Assembly (NCBI GenBank): GCA_050700835.1
Contig: JBOHDX010000044.1
Span: 1 to 30,489 of the forward strand
Length of the DNA: 30,489 bases
DNA from: JBOHDX01 sp050700835
Lineage (GTDB): Bacteria > Actinomycetota > Actinomycetes > Propionibacteriales > Nocardioidaceae
Reading direction: 5' to 3'
Position 1 is the stretch's first letter. Each line of letters opens with the position of its first letter. The translations under genes were made by a program, and so were the position numbers. The notes under the pieces are model-generated. The model was given only the letters and a program-made list of their open reading frames with translations. It was not told the DNA's origin and searched no databases. Shown here one piece after another: positions 23,367 through 30,489 of the stretch.

Positions 23367-25508
23367 ATGAGCCAGCCGACAGGTGACCACCGGACCACAA
23401 GGGCCGGCGCACCGTTGCTGTCCATCCGCGGGCTGAGGACGGAGATCCGGCTCCGGCACTCGACCGTGCACGCTGTCGACGGGGTCGACCTGACCGTCGC
23501 CGCCGGGGAGACGCTCGGCATCGTCGGTGAGTCCGGATGCGGCAAGACCATGACTGCGCTGTCCATCATGAGGCTGCTGCCGCCTGGTGGGAGCATCGTC
23601 GACGGGAGCATCGAGCTTGAAGGGCGGGACCTCTCGGCCCTGTCCGAGAGCGAGCTGCGCCGGGTGCGCGGCAACGAGATCGGCATGGTGTTCCAGGATC
23701 CGTTGACGTCGCTCAACCCGACGATGACCGTCGGAGACCAGATCGCCGAGACGGTGGTGCTGCACCGCGACGTGAGTCACGACGCGGCTCGTCGCCGCGC
23801 GGTCGAGGTGCTGGACCTGGTCGGCATCGCCCGACCGCGCGACCGCCTGCGGGAGTATCCGCATCAGTTCTCCGGCGGCATGCGGCAGCGGGTGATGATC
23901 GCCATCGCGCTGGCCTGCGAGCCGAAGCTGCTGATCGCTGACGAGCCGACCACGGCGCTCGACGTGACGATCCAGGCACAGATCCTGGAGCTCGTCGACC
24001 GGCTCCGCAAGGAGCTCGGCATGGCGGTGCTGCTGGTGACGCACGACCTCGGCGTGATCGCCGGCCGTGCCGACCGGGTCGCGGTGATGTACGCGGGCCG
24101 GGTGGTGGAGACAGCGACGGCCGTGCAGCTGTTCGACCAACCCAGGCACCGCTACACCGAGGCACTGTTCAGCGCGTTGCCGGAGAACGTCGTCGAGACA
24201 CATCACAAGCTGTACAGCATCCCCGGACTGCCTCCGGACCTCGCCGATCCGACGGACGGTTGCCGGTTCGCCCCTCGGTGCCGGTTCGCCCAGGCAGACT
24301 GCAAACAGACCGACGTCAACCTCGTCGCGGACGAGCACGGTCACTCGTACGCGTGCCTGCACCCCGTCCTGGTGGACACCACCGACGACGCCAAGGTGCT
24401 GCCGTTGGAGGTCCGGCAACGCCGGTGGCGGCTGGACTTCGACAGCGCCGAGGGGGCCGGCGCGACCGTCGCGAGCACCCGGCAGCCGCTGCTCGAGGTC
24501 TCCGGCCTGGTCAAGGACTTCCCGCTGACGCGGGGGCTGCTGCAGCGCACGGTCGGGGCCGTGTCGGCGGTGGCGGACGTGACGTTCTCCGTCGACCGTG
24601 GCCGCACGTTCGGCCTGGTCGGCGAGTCTGGCTGTGGCAAGACGACGCTGGGCCGCCTCGTCGTCGCCTTGGAGCACCCGACGAGCGGCCGGGTCAGGGT
24701 GAACGGCTCGGACCTGTTCGCCCTTCGCGGCCGACGGTTGCGCGACGAGCGCCGCAACGTGCAGTTCATGTTCCAGGATCCGTACTCGTCCCTCGACCCG
24801 CGGATGCGGGTCGGCTCCATCCTGCGCGAACCGCTGCAGGTGCAGAAGCTGGGCTCGGCCAAGCAGCAGCGTGCCCGGGTGCGGACGCTGCTGGACAACG
24901 TCGGGCTGCCCGCCGGAGCCGTGGAACGCTACCCGCACGAGTTCTCCGGCGGCCAGCGGCAGCGTCTCGGTCTGGCCAGGGCGCTCGCCCTCGACCCGAA
25001 GCTCGTGGTCGCGGATGAGCCCGTGTCCGCCCTCGACGTCTCGATCCAGGCGCAGATCCTGAACATGATGCGAGACCTGCAGGACGATTTCGACCTGACG
25101 TACGTCGTGATCTCGCACGACCTGTCGGTGATCCGCTATCTGTCGGACACGATCGGCGTGATGTACCTCGGCAAGATGGTCGAGATCGGTCCGTCCGCGG
25201 ACGTCGCCACCCATCCCCTGCATCCGTACACCCACGGACTGATCGAGGCGGTACCGAAGGCAGACCCGCGCAGCGAGCAAGGGCGCGGCCACCAGATCGT
25301 CAAGGGTGAGTTGCCGAGCGCGATCGATCCACCTTCGGGTTGCCGGTTCCGTACCCGCTGCCCCCTGGCGGACGACATCTGTGCGGAGCAGGAGCCGCCA
25401 CTGCGCGAGCTCCGGCCCGGCCACTGGGTCGCGTGCCACTTCCCGCTGGAGTCGGGCGTACCGCGTCCGCCGGGCGGCGCGACAGTGATCGAGCTGCAAC
25501 AAACGTGA
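23367..25508 (+). CDS. Fused dual ATPase of the peptide ABC transporter (DppD-DppF)
   Basis: A 713-residue protein with two complete ATP-binding cassettes in one chain, energising the two permeases. Cassette 1: Walker A GESGCGKT (about residue 52), signature FSGGMRQR, Walker B LLIADEP, and switch His in VTHDLG. Cassette 2: Walker A GESGCGKT (about residue 422), signature FSGGQRQR, Walker B LVVADEP, and His in ISHDLS. Each cassette ends with the oligopeptide-transporter C-terminal domain bearing four cysteines, CRFAPRC plus two and CRFRTRC plus two (pattern C-x5-C-x6-C-x(n)-C). Fe-S binding at this position has been reported for mycobacterial homologues. The separate genes dppD and dppF are commonly fused like this in Actinobacteria. 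ATG 23367 follows GACGAGGAG; the gap to dppC is 18 bases. It ends three bases from the stop of the convergent PHP gene. Confidence 0.94.
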   Translation: MSQPTGDHRTTRAGAPLLSIRGLRTEIRLRHSTVHAVDGVDLTVAAGETLGIVGESGCGKTMTALSIMRLLPPGGSIVDGSIELEGRDLSALSESELRRVRGNEIGMVFQDPLTSLNPTMTVGDQIAETVVLHRDVSHDAARRRAVEVLDLVGIARPRDRLREYPHQFSGGMRQRVMIAIALACEPKLLIADEPTTALDVTIQAQILELVDRLRKELGMAVLLVTHDLGVIAGRADRVAVMYAGRVVETATAVQLFDQPRHRYTEALFSALPENVVETHHKLYSIPGLPPDLADPTDGCRFAPRCRFAQADCKQTDVNLVADEHGHSYACLHPVLVDTTDDAKVLPLEVRQRRWRLDFDSAEGAGATVASTRQPLLEVSGLVKDFPLTRGLLQRTVGAVSAVADVTFSVDRGRTFGLVGESGCGKTTLGRLVVALEHPTSGRVRVNGSDLFALRGRRLRDERRNVQFMFQDPYSSLDPRMRVGSILREPLQVQKLGSAKQQRARVRTLLDNVGLPAGAVERYPHEFSGGQRQRLGLARALALDPKLVVADEPVSALDVSIQAQILNMMRDLQDDFDLTYVVISHDLSVIRYLSDTIGVMYLGKMVEIGPSADVATHPLHPYTHGLIEAVPKADPRSEQGRGHQIVKGELPSAIDPPSGCRFRTRCPLADDICAEQEPPLRELRPGHWVACHFPLESGVPRPPGGATVIELQQT

Positions 25509-25511
25509 CGG

Positions 25512-27371
25512 TCAGCCGCTCCTGGCAGGAGGAATGCCCCCCGGCGGCGCCGAGCGCAGCAGCCACACTGGGTTGCCGCTGCCGATGATCGCCCCCGCCG
25601 AGTTGAGCACCTGCGCCCGATAGAACCGGCCGGCCGTGGTGCTCACCGTCACGGTGGCGACGCCACCGCTGAACGACGACGGGGCGAGGGTGGCGAGCAC
25701 ACCAGTCCCGGGGTCGTTGGCGTCGCTGTAGTCGACCGGGCCGGCGACCAGCTGCACCCGCGATCCGGAGGCAAGGCCGCTCGCGAAGACGGCGATACTG
25801 CGGCCGGTCGCGCTTGACACCGACACCGCACCCATGGGCACCACGCCGTCCACCAACATGTCGAGCTGACCGCCGGGCCAGCGCCCGATGTGGGTGAGGT
25901 AGGCCCGACCGGCCGCCAGAGCGGCGACAATGGCAGCGTCCGACTTCGACGAAGCCCAGACACCGGTGGCGAACCCGTTGGACATCGTCTTCCAGAACTG
26001 CCCGCTGTGGTCGTCGCTGGTGCCGTTGCCGGTCAGGAAGATGCCACTGCGCGAGAACGTGTCCCACAGGGCCAGGTGGGTGGCGGCATCGACCTGGCCG
26101 CGCAGCGTGTAGCCGACCTCCAGCACGTCGACGCCGAACTGCTGCACCGAGCGCATCTGCGCGTACAGGGTGCGCCGCTTGCTGATGCGGGCGGCCGGGC
26201 TCAGCAGCGGCCCGGTGTTGTAGCCGAACGGATGGTTCCAGGTGATCACGCCGCCGCCGGTGTGCACCTTCTGCGCCAGCTGGGCGAAGAACGCGTTCGG
26301 CTCCGGCGTCGGCCATGTCGTGTAGTCGCTGTAGATCTGCGGTACGCCGATCGGGTTCATGTGCCAGGGGAACCGGCCGACCTCGGTCACCGGACGACCG
26401 GTGACGGTGGGGAATCGGCTGGCGTAGGTGGACACGACGGTGGCCTGGTTGGCGATGATGTGCGACGGATCGCTCTGGGTGCGCACGATGTTGACACCCG
26501 ACACGCCGATATTGGCCACCGACCCGTGGGCCGGGCTGCGGACGGTGAAAGCGAGCCCGTAGAAGCAGTTGTCCAACGCGAGCATCGTCGGCCACAGCGC
26601 CGCCACGTCGGTCACCGGCGACAGCGTCACGGTGGTACCGGTGCTCGGCAGCGGGGCGGTGACGACCCCGATCAGTCCGCCGCCCTCGAGGTGCCGACCG
26701 GCGGCCAGCGATCCGAACCGGTACACGAGCTGGTACGCGCCGGCCGGCCGGCCCTGCGTCGCCGGGTGGTACGACAGCAACACCGTGATCTCGTACACCG
26801 CGGACCCGCTGACCGACGAGGCGGCGAAGGTGTGCCTGAGAGTGTGACCGGCGATCGACGTGCGCAGCCGGTTGAACGCGTTCGGCTTGGGCTGGATGGT
26901 CAGCGCGACCGACGCCGGTGACCCGTTGGCACTCTCGGCGAGCAGGTGCAGCGCCCCGTTGTTCGCGGTGCCGTCCTGCTGGGAGAGGCTGCCTGTCTGT
27001 GAGCGTTGCAGCACGGCGCCGGTCAGCGAAGGCAGGTAGTTGTACGCCTGGGAGCGGTCGTCGTGGTCACTGAGGTACAGCACGTCGATCGCCGCGCCGG
27101 CCGCCTGCGCATACTGCGCCTCCCAGCTGCCGGCGCCTTCCGACCAGCTCCCATGCACGTGCATCGCGAGCCTCAGTGGTGCCGAGCCGGTGAAGCTGGA
27201 GGCATGCGTCGGTGGTCGCGCTGCCCACGAAGGAGACGGTAGGAGCAGTCCGCCCGCGGCGGCGCCGCCGACGGCGCCGAGGAAGTGCCGGCGGGTCAGG
27301 GCATGCGGCTCCGGCCCCGGCTCGCTGCTCGCGTGCTGAGTGTCTTCGGAGCCTGGATGATGGTGCTCCAT
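25512..27371 (-). CDS. Tat-exported PHP-domain metal-dependent phosphoesterase-like protein
   Basis: A 619-residue exported protein. The twin-arginine signal is LTRRHFLGAVGGAAAGG (Arg pair at residues 27-28), with cleavage after WAA near residue 51. Tat export fits a protein that folds around metals before export. PHP-type metal ligands are visible: RLAMHVHGSW (motif 1, about residue 67), YLSDHDD (motif 2, about 100), WNHPFG (about 385) and GNGTSDDHSG near the domain end. A large insertion of ~230 residues between motifs 2 and 3 looks beta-rich (for example YEITVLLSYHP). A beta-sandwich-like tail follows the catalytic part. PHP enzymes hydrolyse phosphate esters or nucleotides, but the substrate here is unknown. 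ATG 27371 has GGGAGG six bases upstream. Its 3' end meets the transporter operon head to head with a three-base gap, so transcripts must overlap or be limited by it. Confidence 0.82.
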   Translation of the reverse strand: MEHHHPGSEDTQHASSEPGPEPHALTRRHFLGAVGGAAAGGLLLPSPSWAARPPTHASSFTGSAPLRLAMHVHGSWSEGAGSWEAQYAQAAGAAIDVLYLSDHDDRSQAYNYLPSLTGAVLQRSQTGSLSQQDGTANNGALHLLAESANGSPASVALTIQPKPNAFNRLRTSIAGHTLRHTFAASSVSGSAVYEITVLLSYHPATQGRPAGAYQLVYRFGSLAAGRHLEGGGLIGVVTAPLPSTGTTVTLSPVTDVAALWPTMLALDNCFYGLAFTVRSPAHGSVANIGVSGVNIVRTQSDPSHIIANQATVVSTYASRFPTVTGRPVTEVGRFPWHMNPIGVPQIYSDYTTWPTPEPNAFFAQLAQKVHTGGGVITWNHPFGYNTGPLLSPAARISKRRTLYAQMRSVQQFGVDVLEVGYTLRGQVDAATHLALWDTFSRSGIFLTGNGTSDDHSGQFWKTMSNGFATGVWASSKSDAAIVAALAAGRAYLTHIGRWPGGQLDMLVDGVVPMGAVSVSSATGRSIAVFASGLASGSRVQLVAGPVDYSDANDPGTGVLATLAPSSFSGGVATVTVSTTAGRFYRAQVLNSAGAIIGSGNPVWLLRSAPPGGIPPARSG

Positions 27372-27540
27372 CGCGGCCTCCCGCGTGTCCGGTGGCATTG
27401 CCCGAGACCGTCGTGGCGACGCAGTTCATCGAACATACTTGCTTGGCGCGGGCAGCGGAACATCTTGCCGGATCCGGCCGGTGACACAAGGGCCAGAAGT
27501 CCCAGAGTGCCCGGTTCGGCGCCCGGGAGTAGGGGAGTAG

Positions 27541-27580
27541 TCAGTCACACCCCCGGGTGGTGGCCCGGGGGTGTGGCTGA
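27541..27580. terminator. Very strong GC-rich hairpin, terminator of the DUF7455 gene
   Basis: TCAGTCACACCCCCGGG (27541-27557) pairs with CCCGGGGGTGTGGCTGA (27564-27580), 17 bp with a single G-T pair and a six-base loop. It lies 44 bases beyond the DUF7455 stop codon on the minus strand and upstream of the PHP gene, separating the two. Confidence 0.8.
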
Positions 27581-27623
27581 TGTCTGTCTGATGTCTGACT
27601 GAGCAGCGAGGACGCGCGGCCCG

Positions 27624-27851
27624 TCAGTGCTCGTCGGGCGCGATCGGCGCCGTGTCGTCCAGCCGACCGGTCTCGTCGTGGATGGAGGCTGCAAGGGTGC
27701 GGAGCTTATCGCCGTGCTCGCGCGCGTGGTGCGCGCAGAACATGAGCTCGCCGCCGTTGACGAGCTCGACGCGCAGATAGGCCTGTGCGCCGCAGCGGTC
27801 ACAGCGGTCCGCGGCGGTGAGGGCAGCTCCCGGAGCAACAGCTGTCGTCAC
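27624..27851 (-). CDS. DUF7455 small zinc-binding protein
   Basis: A 75-residue protein. After a short leader (TTAVAPGAALTAADR) comes DRCDRCGAQAYLRVEL, then ELMFCAHHAREH. The pattern C-x2-C-x(n)-C-x-H-H looks like a zinc-ribbon site (Cys pair near residues 17 and 20, Cys-Ala-His-His near 40). This family is actinobacterial and lies near rpoD and parE; its function is unknown. GTG 27851 is taken because AAGGGG lies seven bases upstream and homologous sequence starts there. The longer frame to 27953 has a Gly/Arg-rich start with no support. A strong hairpin follows the gene. Confidence 0.85.
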   Translation of the reverse strand: MTTAVAPGAALTAADRCDRCGAQAYLRVELVNGGELMFCAHHAREHGDKLRTLAASIHDETGRLDDTAPIAPDEH

Positions 27852-28272
27852 GTGTGGACCCCTTCCGTCTCGGTGGTGTTCGTCGGCCTCCCGGCCTTGT
27901 CCACCACAACATCCAATCACGGGCGGTTCTTCCCGCCGGACCTGCCTCACCATGTGACCTGTCCGACGACGGCGGCGCCGATTTGGTTCCTGTGTGCGTC
28001 ATGGTGGCCCCCGAAGGCCTGGCCCGCCGGGCATTCGGTGGTTCTGGGCCCCGGCGTGTCGAGACTGTGACCGTTTCGTCGCCGCCGAGCCCCGCACGGG
28101 TCATTCGGCACCACCCATTCGGGGGGTTGGTGACCAGCCTTGAGTCTGCCAGTGGGGTACGACAGACCCTCCCGGCGCGCTGTCACGGCCCCGTCCGCCG
28201 GCGCGGGTAGTCTCCGGTGGACGGGCCCGTCGCCGGCCCGGATCGATCCGCCGCACAGACGGGAGGAGCTGC
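27852..28272. other. Intergenic region between DUF7455 and parE
   Basis: This 421-base stretch between two divergent genes holds no supported gene. Short ORFs here have no ribosome binding sites and no recognisable products. The only regulatory element I propose is the -10 at 28208. I could not place a promoter for the minus-strand gene. Confidence 0.6.
28208..28213 (+). promoter_or_regulatory. Possible -10 element of parE
   Basis: TAGTCT matches the actinobacterial -10 TANNNT. It would give a leader of about 53 bases ending in the strong GGGAGGAG ribosome binding site before GTG 28273. No good -35 is present. Confidence 0.35.
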
Positions 28273-30363
28273 GTGACCGCGCGAGGGGCCACCGTGGACG
28301 CCACGCACGACGCCGGCTACACCGCGCGTCACTTGCTGGTCCTCGAGGGTCTCGAGGCGGTCCGCAAGCGTCCGGGCATGTACGTCGGGTCCACCGACAC
28401 GCGCGGGCTGATGCAGTGCCTCTGGGAGATCATCGACAACTCCGTCGACGAGGCGCTGGCCGGCGTCTGCACCCGGATCGACGTGACCCTGCACGGTGAC
28501 GGCTCGGTGTCGGTGCACGACGACGGCCGCGGCGTACCCGTGGACCAGGAACCGAGGACGGGGTTGTCCGGGGTCGAGGTGGTCTACACCAAGCTGCATG
28601 CCGGAGGGAAGTTCGGCGGCGGCTCCTACGTCGCGACCGGGGGACTGCACGGGGTCGGGGCATCCGTGGTCAACGCGCTGTCCGCGCGGCTGGACGTGGA
28701 GGTGGACAAGGCCGGTTCCACGTGGGCGATGTCGTTTCGGCGCGGAGTCCCCGGAGTGTTCGACGGCGACGGACGCGATGCCGCGTTCACGCCCGACAAC
28801 TCGCTCCGCAAGGTGCGCCGAGTCCGCAAGGGTGTGACCGGCACCCGCGTGCGCTACTGGCCCGACCAGCAGATCTTCATTCGCGAGGCGGCGTTCGCCT
28901 ACGACGAGCTCGCGACGAGAGCTCGCCAGACCTCGTTCCTGGTGCCCGGTCTCGAGCTCGCGCTGGTGGACGACCGTGGCGCCGAACGCCGCGAGGAGTC
29001 CTTGCGGCACGAAGGCGGCATCACCGAGTTCTGCCACTTCTTGTCGCCCGACGAGCCAGTCACTGAGGTGCTCCGGCTGCAAGGGGTCGGCCGCTTCACC
29101 GAGACCGTCCCACTCCTCGACGACCAGGGGCACATGACCCCGCAGGATGTGGAGCGTGAGCTGGTCGTCGACGTGGCCCTGCGCTGGGGCACCGGCTACG
29201 ACACCGAGATGCGGTCGTTCGTCAACATCATCGCCACTCCCAAGGGCGGGACCCACGTGTCTGGCTTCGAGCGTGGCATCACTCGGACGGTCAACGACGT
29301 CCTGCGCTCCTCGCGCGCCCTCAAGGCCGGCGACGTCGACGTGGTCAAGGACGACGTCATGGAGGGGATGACCGCCGTCGTCACCGTACGGCTGGCCGAG
29401 CCGCAGTTCGAGGGCCAGACCAAGGAGGTGCTCGGCACCCCCGCGGCCACCAAGATCGTCTCGTCGGTGGTGAGCCGCGAGCTGAAGGCGTTCCTCACCT
29501 CGACGAAGGCCGCGCACAAGACCAAGGCCCGTGCCGTGCTGGAAAAGGTCGTGGGCGCCGCCCGTACCCGCTTGATGGCCCGCCAGCAGCGCGACACCCA
29601 ACGGCGCAAGAACGCTCTGGAGTCGAGCGCCCTGCCGGCCAAGCTGGCCGACTGCCGCAGCAACGACGTCGATCGGTCCGAGCTGTTCATCGTCGAGGGT
29701 GACTCCGCGCTCGGCACCGCCAAGTCTGCGCGCAACTCGGAGTTCCAGGCGCTGTTGCCGATCCGCGGCAAGATCCTGAATGTGCAGCGGTCGTCGGCCG
29801 GCGACATGCTCAAGAACATCGAGTGCGCCTCGATCATCCAGGTGGTCGGCGCCGGCAGCGGCCGCACGTTCGACCTGGACCAGGCGAGGTACGGCCGCGT
29901 CATATTCATGGCCGACGCCGACTCCGACGGGGCCCACATCCGGTGCCTGCTGGCCACTCTGTTCTTCCGCGCGATGCGCGAGATGCTCGAGCAAGGCCGG
30001 GTCTACTCGGCGGTGCCGCCGCTGCACCGGATCCGGGTGACGAACCCGAAGAAGGGCATGGGCAAATACGTCTACACCTACTCCGACCCCGAGCTCCAAC
30101 GGAAGCTGGCGGAGCTGGCCAAGAAGGGACTTCGCTGGGAGGAGCCGGTCCAGCGCTACAAGGGTCTCGGTGAGATGGATGCCCATCAGCTGGCCGAGAC
30201 CACCATGGATCCCAGGCATCGCACGCTGCGACGGATCACGCTCGACGACGCTGAGGCGGCCGCGAGCGTGTTCGAGCTGCTGATGGGGTCGGAGGTGGCG
30301 CCCCGCAAGGAGTTCATCGTGCAGGGGGCGTACGAGCTCGACGCCGAACGCATCGACGCCTGA
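28273..30363 (+). CDS. parE: Type IIA topoisomerase subunit B (topoisomerase IV ParE type)
   Basis: A 696-residue ATPase/TOPRIM subunit that acts with a ParC/GyrA-type partner to pass one DNA duplex through another. The GHKL ATPase domain has EIIDNSVDEALAG (about residue 55), DDGRGVPVD (about 80), and GGLHGVGASVVNALS (about 123). The transducer domain follows. The TOPRIM domain has the metal-binding EGDSALG (about 475) and DADSDGAHIRCLL (about 548), and the C-terminus ends YKGLGEMDAHQLAETTMDP. The sequence PIRGKILNV with SIIQVVGAG favours ParE over GyrB, as does the position near rpoD and DUF7455, which matches parE beside hrdB in streptomycetes. GyrB remains a minor alternative. GTG 28273 has GGGAGGAG four bases upstream. 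The partner subunit gene is not in the window. Confidence 0.93.
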   Translation: MTARGATVDATHDAGYTARHLLVLEGLEAVRKRPGMYVGSTDTRGLMQCLWEIIDNSVDEALAGVCTRIDVTLHGDGSVSVHDDGRGVPVDQEPRTGLSGVEVVYTKLHAGGKFGGGSYVATGGLHGVGASVVNALSARLDVEVDKAGSTWAMSFRRGVPGVFDGDGRDAAFTPDNSLRKVRRVRKGVTGTRVRYWPDQQIFIREAAFAYDELATRARQTSFLVPGLELALVDDRGAERREESLRHEGGITEFCHFLSPDEPVTEVLRLQGVGRFTETVPLLDDQGHMTPQDVERELVVDVALRWGTGYDTEMRSFVNIIATPKGGTHVSGFERGITRTVNDVLRSSRALKAGDVDVVKDDVMEGMTAVVTVRLAEPQFEGQTKEVLGTPAATKIVSSVVSRELKAFLTSTKAAHKTKARAVLEKVVGAARTRLMARQQRDTQRRKNALESSALPAKLADCRSNDVDRSELFIVEGDSALGTAKSARNSEFQALLPIRGKILNVQRSSAGDMLKNIECASIIQVVGAGSGRTFDLDQARYGRVIFMADADSDGAHIRCLLATLFFRAMREMLEQGRVYSAVPPLHRIRVTNPKKGMGKYVYTYSDPELQRKLAELAKKGLRWEEPVQRYKGLGEMDAHQLAETTMDPRHRTLRRITLDDAEAAASVFELLMGSEVAPRKEFIVQGAYELDAERIDA

Positions 30364-30414
30364 TCAGACCCGGATCCGCAGGTAGTTCTGGGCTGATTGG
30401 CGTGTGAAACGACG

Positions 30415-30484
30415 AGGGTGCCTTGCCTGCTTGGAGAATCGAGGTTGTCAAGACCTTCGGTTCTGTGAGCGGGAAGGACACCCT
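30415..30484. repeat. 70-nt imperfect inverted repeat after parE
   Basis: AGGGTGCCTT (30415-30424) and AAGGACACCCT (30474-30484) are near-perfect inverted copies. Pairing continues inward with interruptions (GCT, AGAA, CGA and GGT match their counterparts) almost to the centre. It starts 52 bases after the parE stop. It could be its terminator, or the terminal region of a mobile element continuing past the window; no transposase is visible here. Confidence 0.5.
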
Positions 30485-30489
30485 GTCGG

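Noticed and set aside
23361..25502. A 713-codon open frame on the minus strand across the fused ATPase gene
   Set aside because: It mirrors the real gene almost exactly. Its protein is Arg/His/Gln/Asp-rich with no domain, and the plus-strand product has every ABC ATPase motif. High GC keeps antisense frames open.
28183..30219. A 678-codon minus-strand frame over parE
   Set aside because: Antisense shadow of a gene with complete type IIA topoisomerase motifs; no recognisable domain and no ribosome binding site.

Overview
The window is a high-GC actinobacterial chromosome segment. GC-rich third codon positions, many GTG starts, a long Lys/Ala-rich N-terminus on the primary sigma factor, and the actinobacterial families DUF4192, DUF7455 and DUF2510 all point to the class Actinomycetia. 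I cannot fix the genus. I see no rRNA, tRNA, CRISPR array or intact transposase.

Left part (1-10.8 kb): the 3' part of a large secreted protease with an S53 (sedolisin) domain, broken by a frameshift; coaE (dephospho-CoA kinase), converging on a group-2 SigB/HrdD-type sigma factor; a secreted alkaline-phosphatase-superfamily protein; about 700 bp of intergenic DNA packed with palindromic and direct repeats; then, on the minus strand, dinB-type DNA polymerase IV followed by an oligopeptidase B. The group-2 sigma gene has a textbook GGAAT-N18-GTT promoter, of the kind read by SigR/SigH-type ECF sigma factors. This suggests a thiol-stress sigma cascade.

Middle (10.9-16.1 kb): a plus-strand housekeeping block of a DUF4192 protein, a GCS2-family glutamate-cysteine ligase-like enzyme, a one-domain universal stress protein and the primary sigma factor RpoD (HrdB/SigA type).

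Accessory part (16.1-27.6 kb): directly after rpoD come a short basic ORF and three consecutive damaged genes (DUF2510 plus zinc-ribbon protein, double-HTH XRE regulator, secreted beta-sandwich protein). Then follow a leaderless HEAT-repeat gene, a complete oligopeptide ABC transporter operon (lipoprotein, two permeases, one fused double ATPase) with a clear promoter and a direct-repeat operator candidate, and a convergent Tat-exported PHP-domain protein.

Right part (27.6-30.5 kb): a small DUF7455 zinc-binding protein and the type IIA topoisomerase subunit B (ParE type). Relatives often keep rpoD, DUF7455 and parE close together, so the 11 kb between rpoD and DUF7455 looks inserted. The window ends in a 70-nt imperfect inverted repeat that could be a terminator or a mobile-element edge.

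Single-base frameshifts occur in four non-essential genes and in none of the essential ones. They are either true pseudogenes or sequencing errors; the sequence alone cannot decide.
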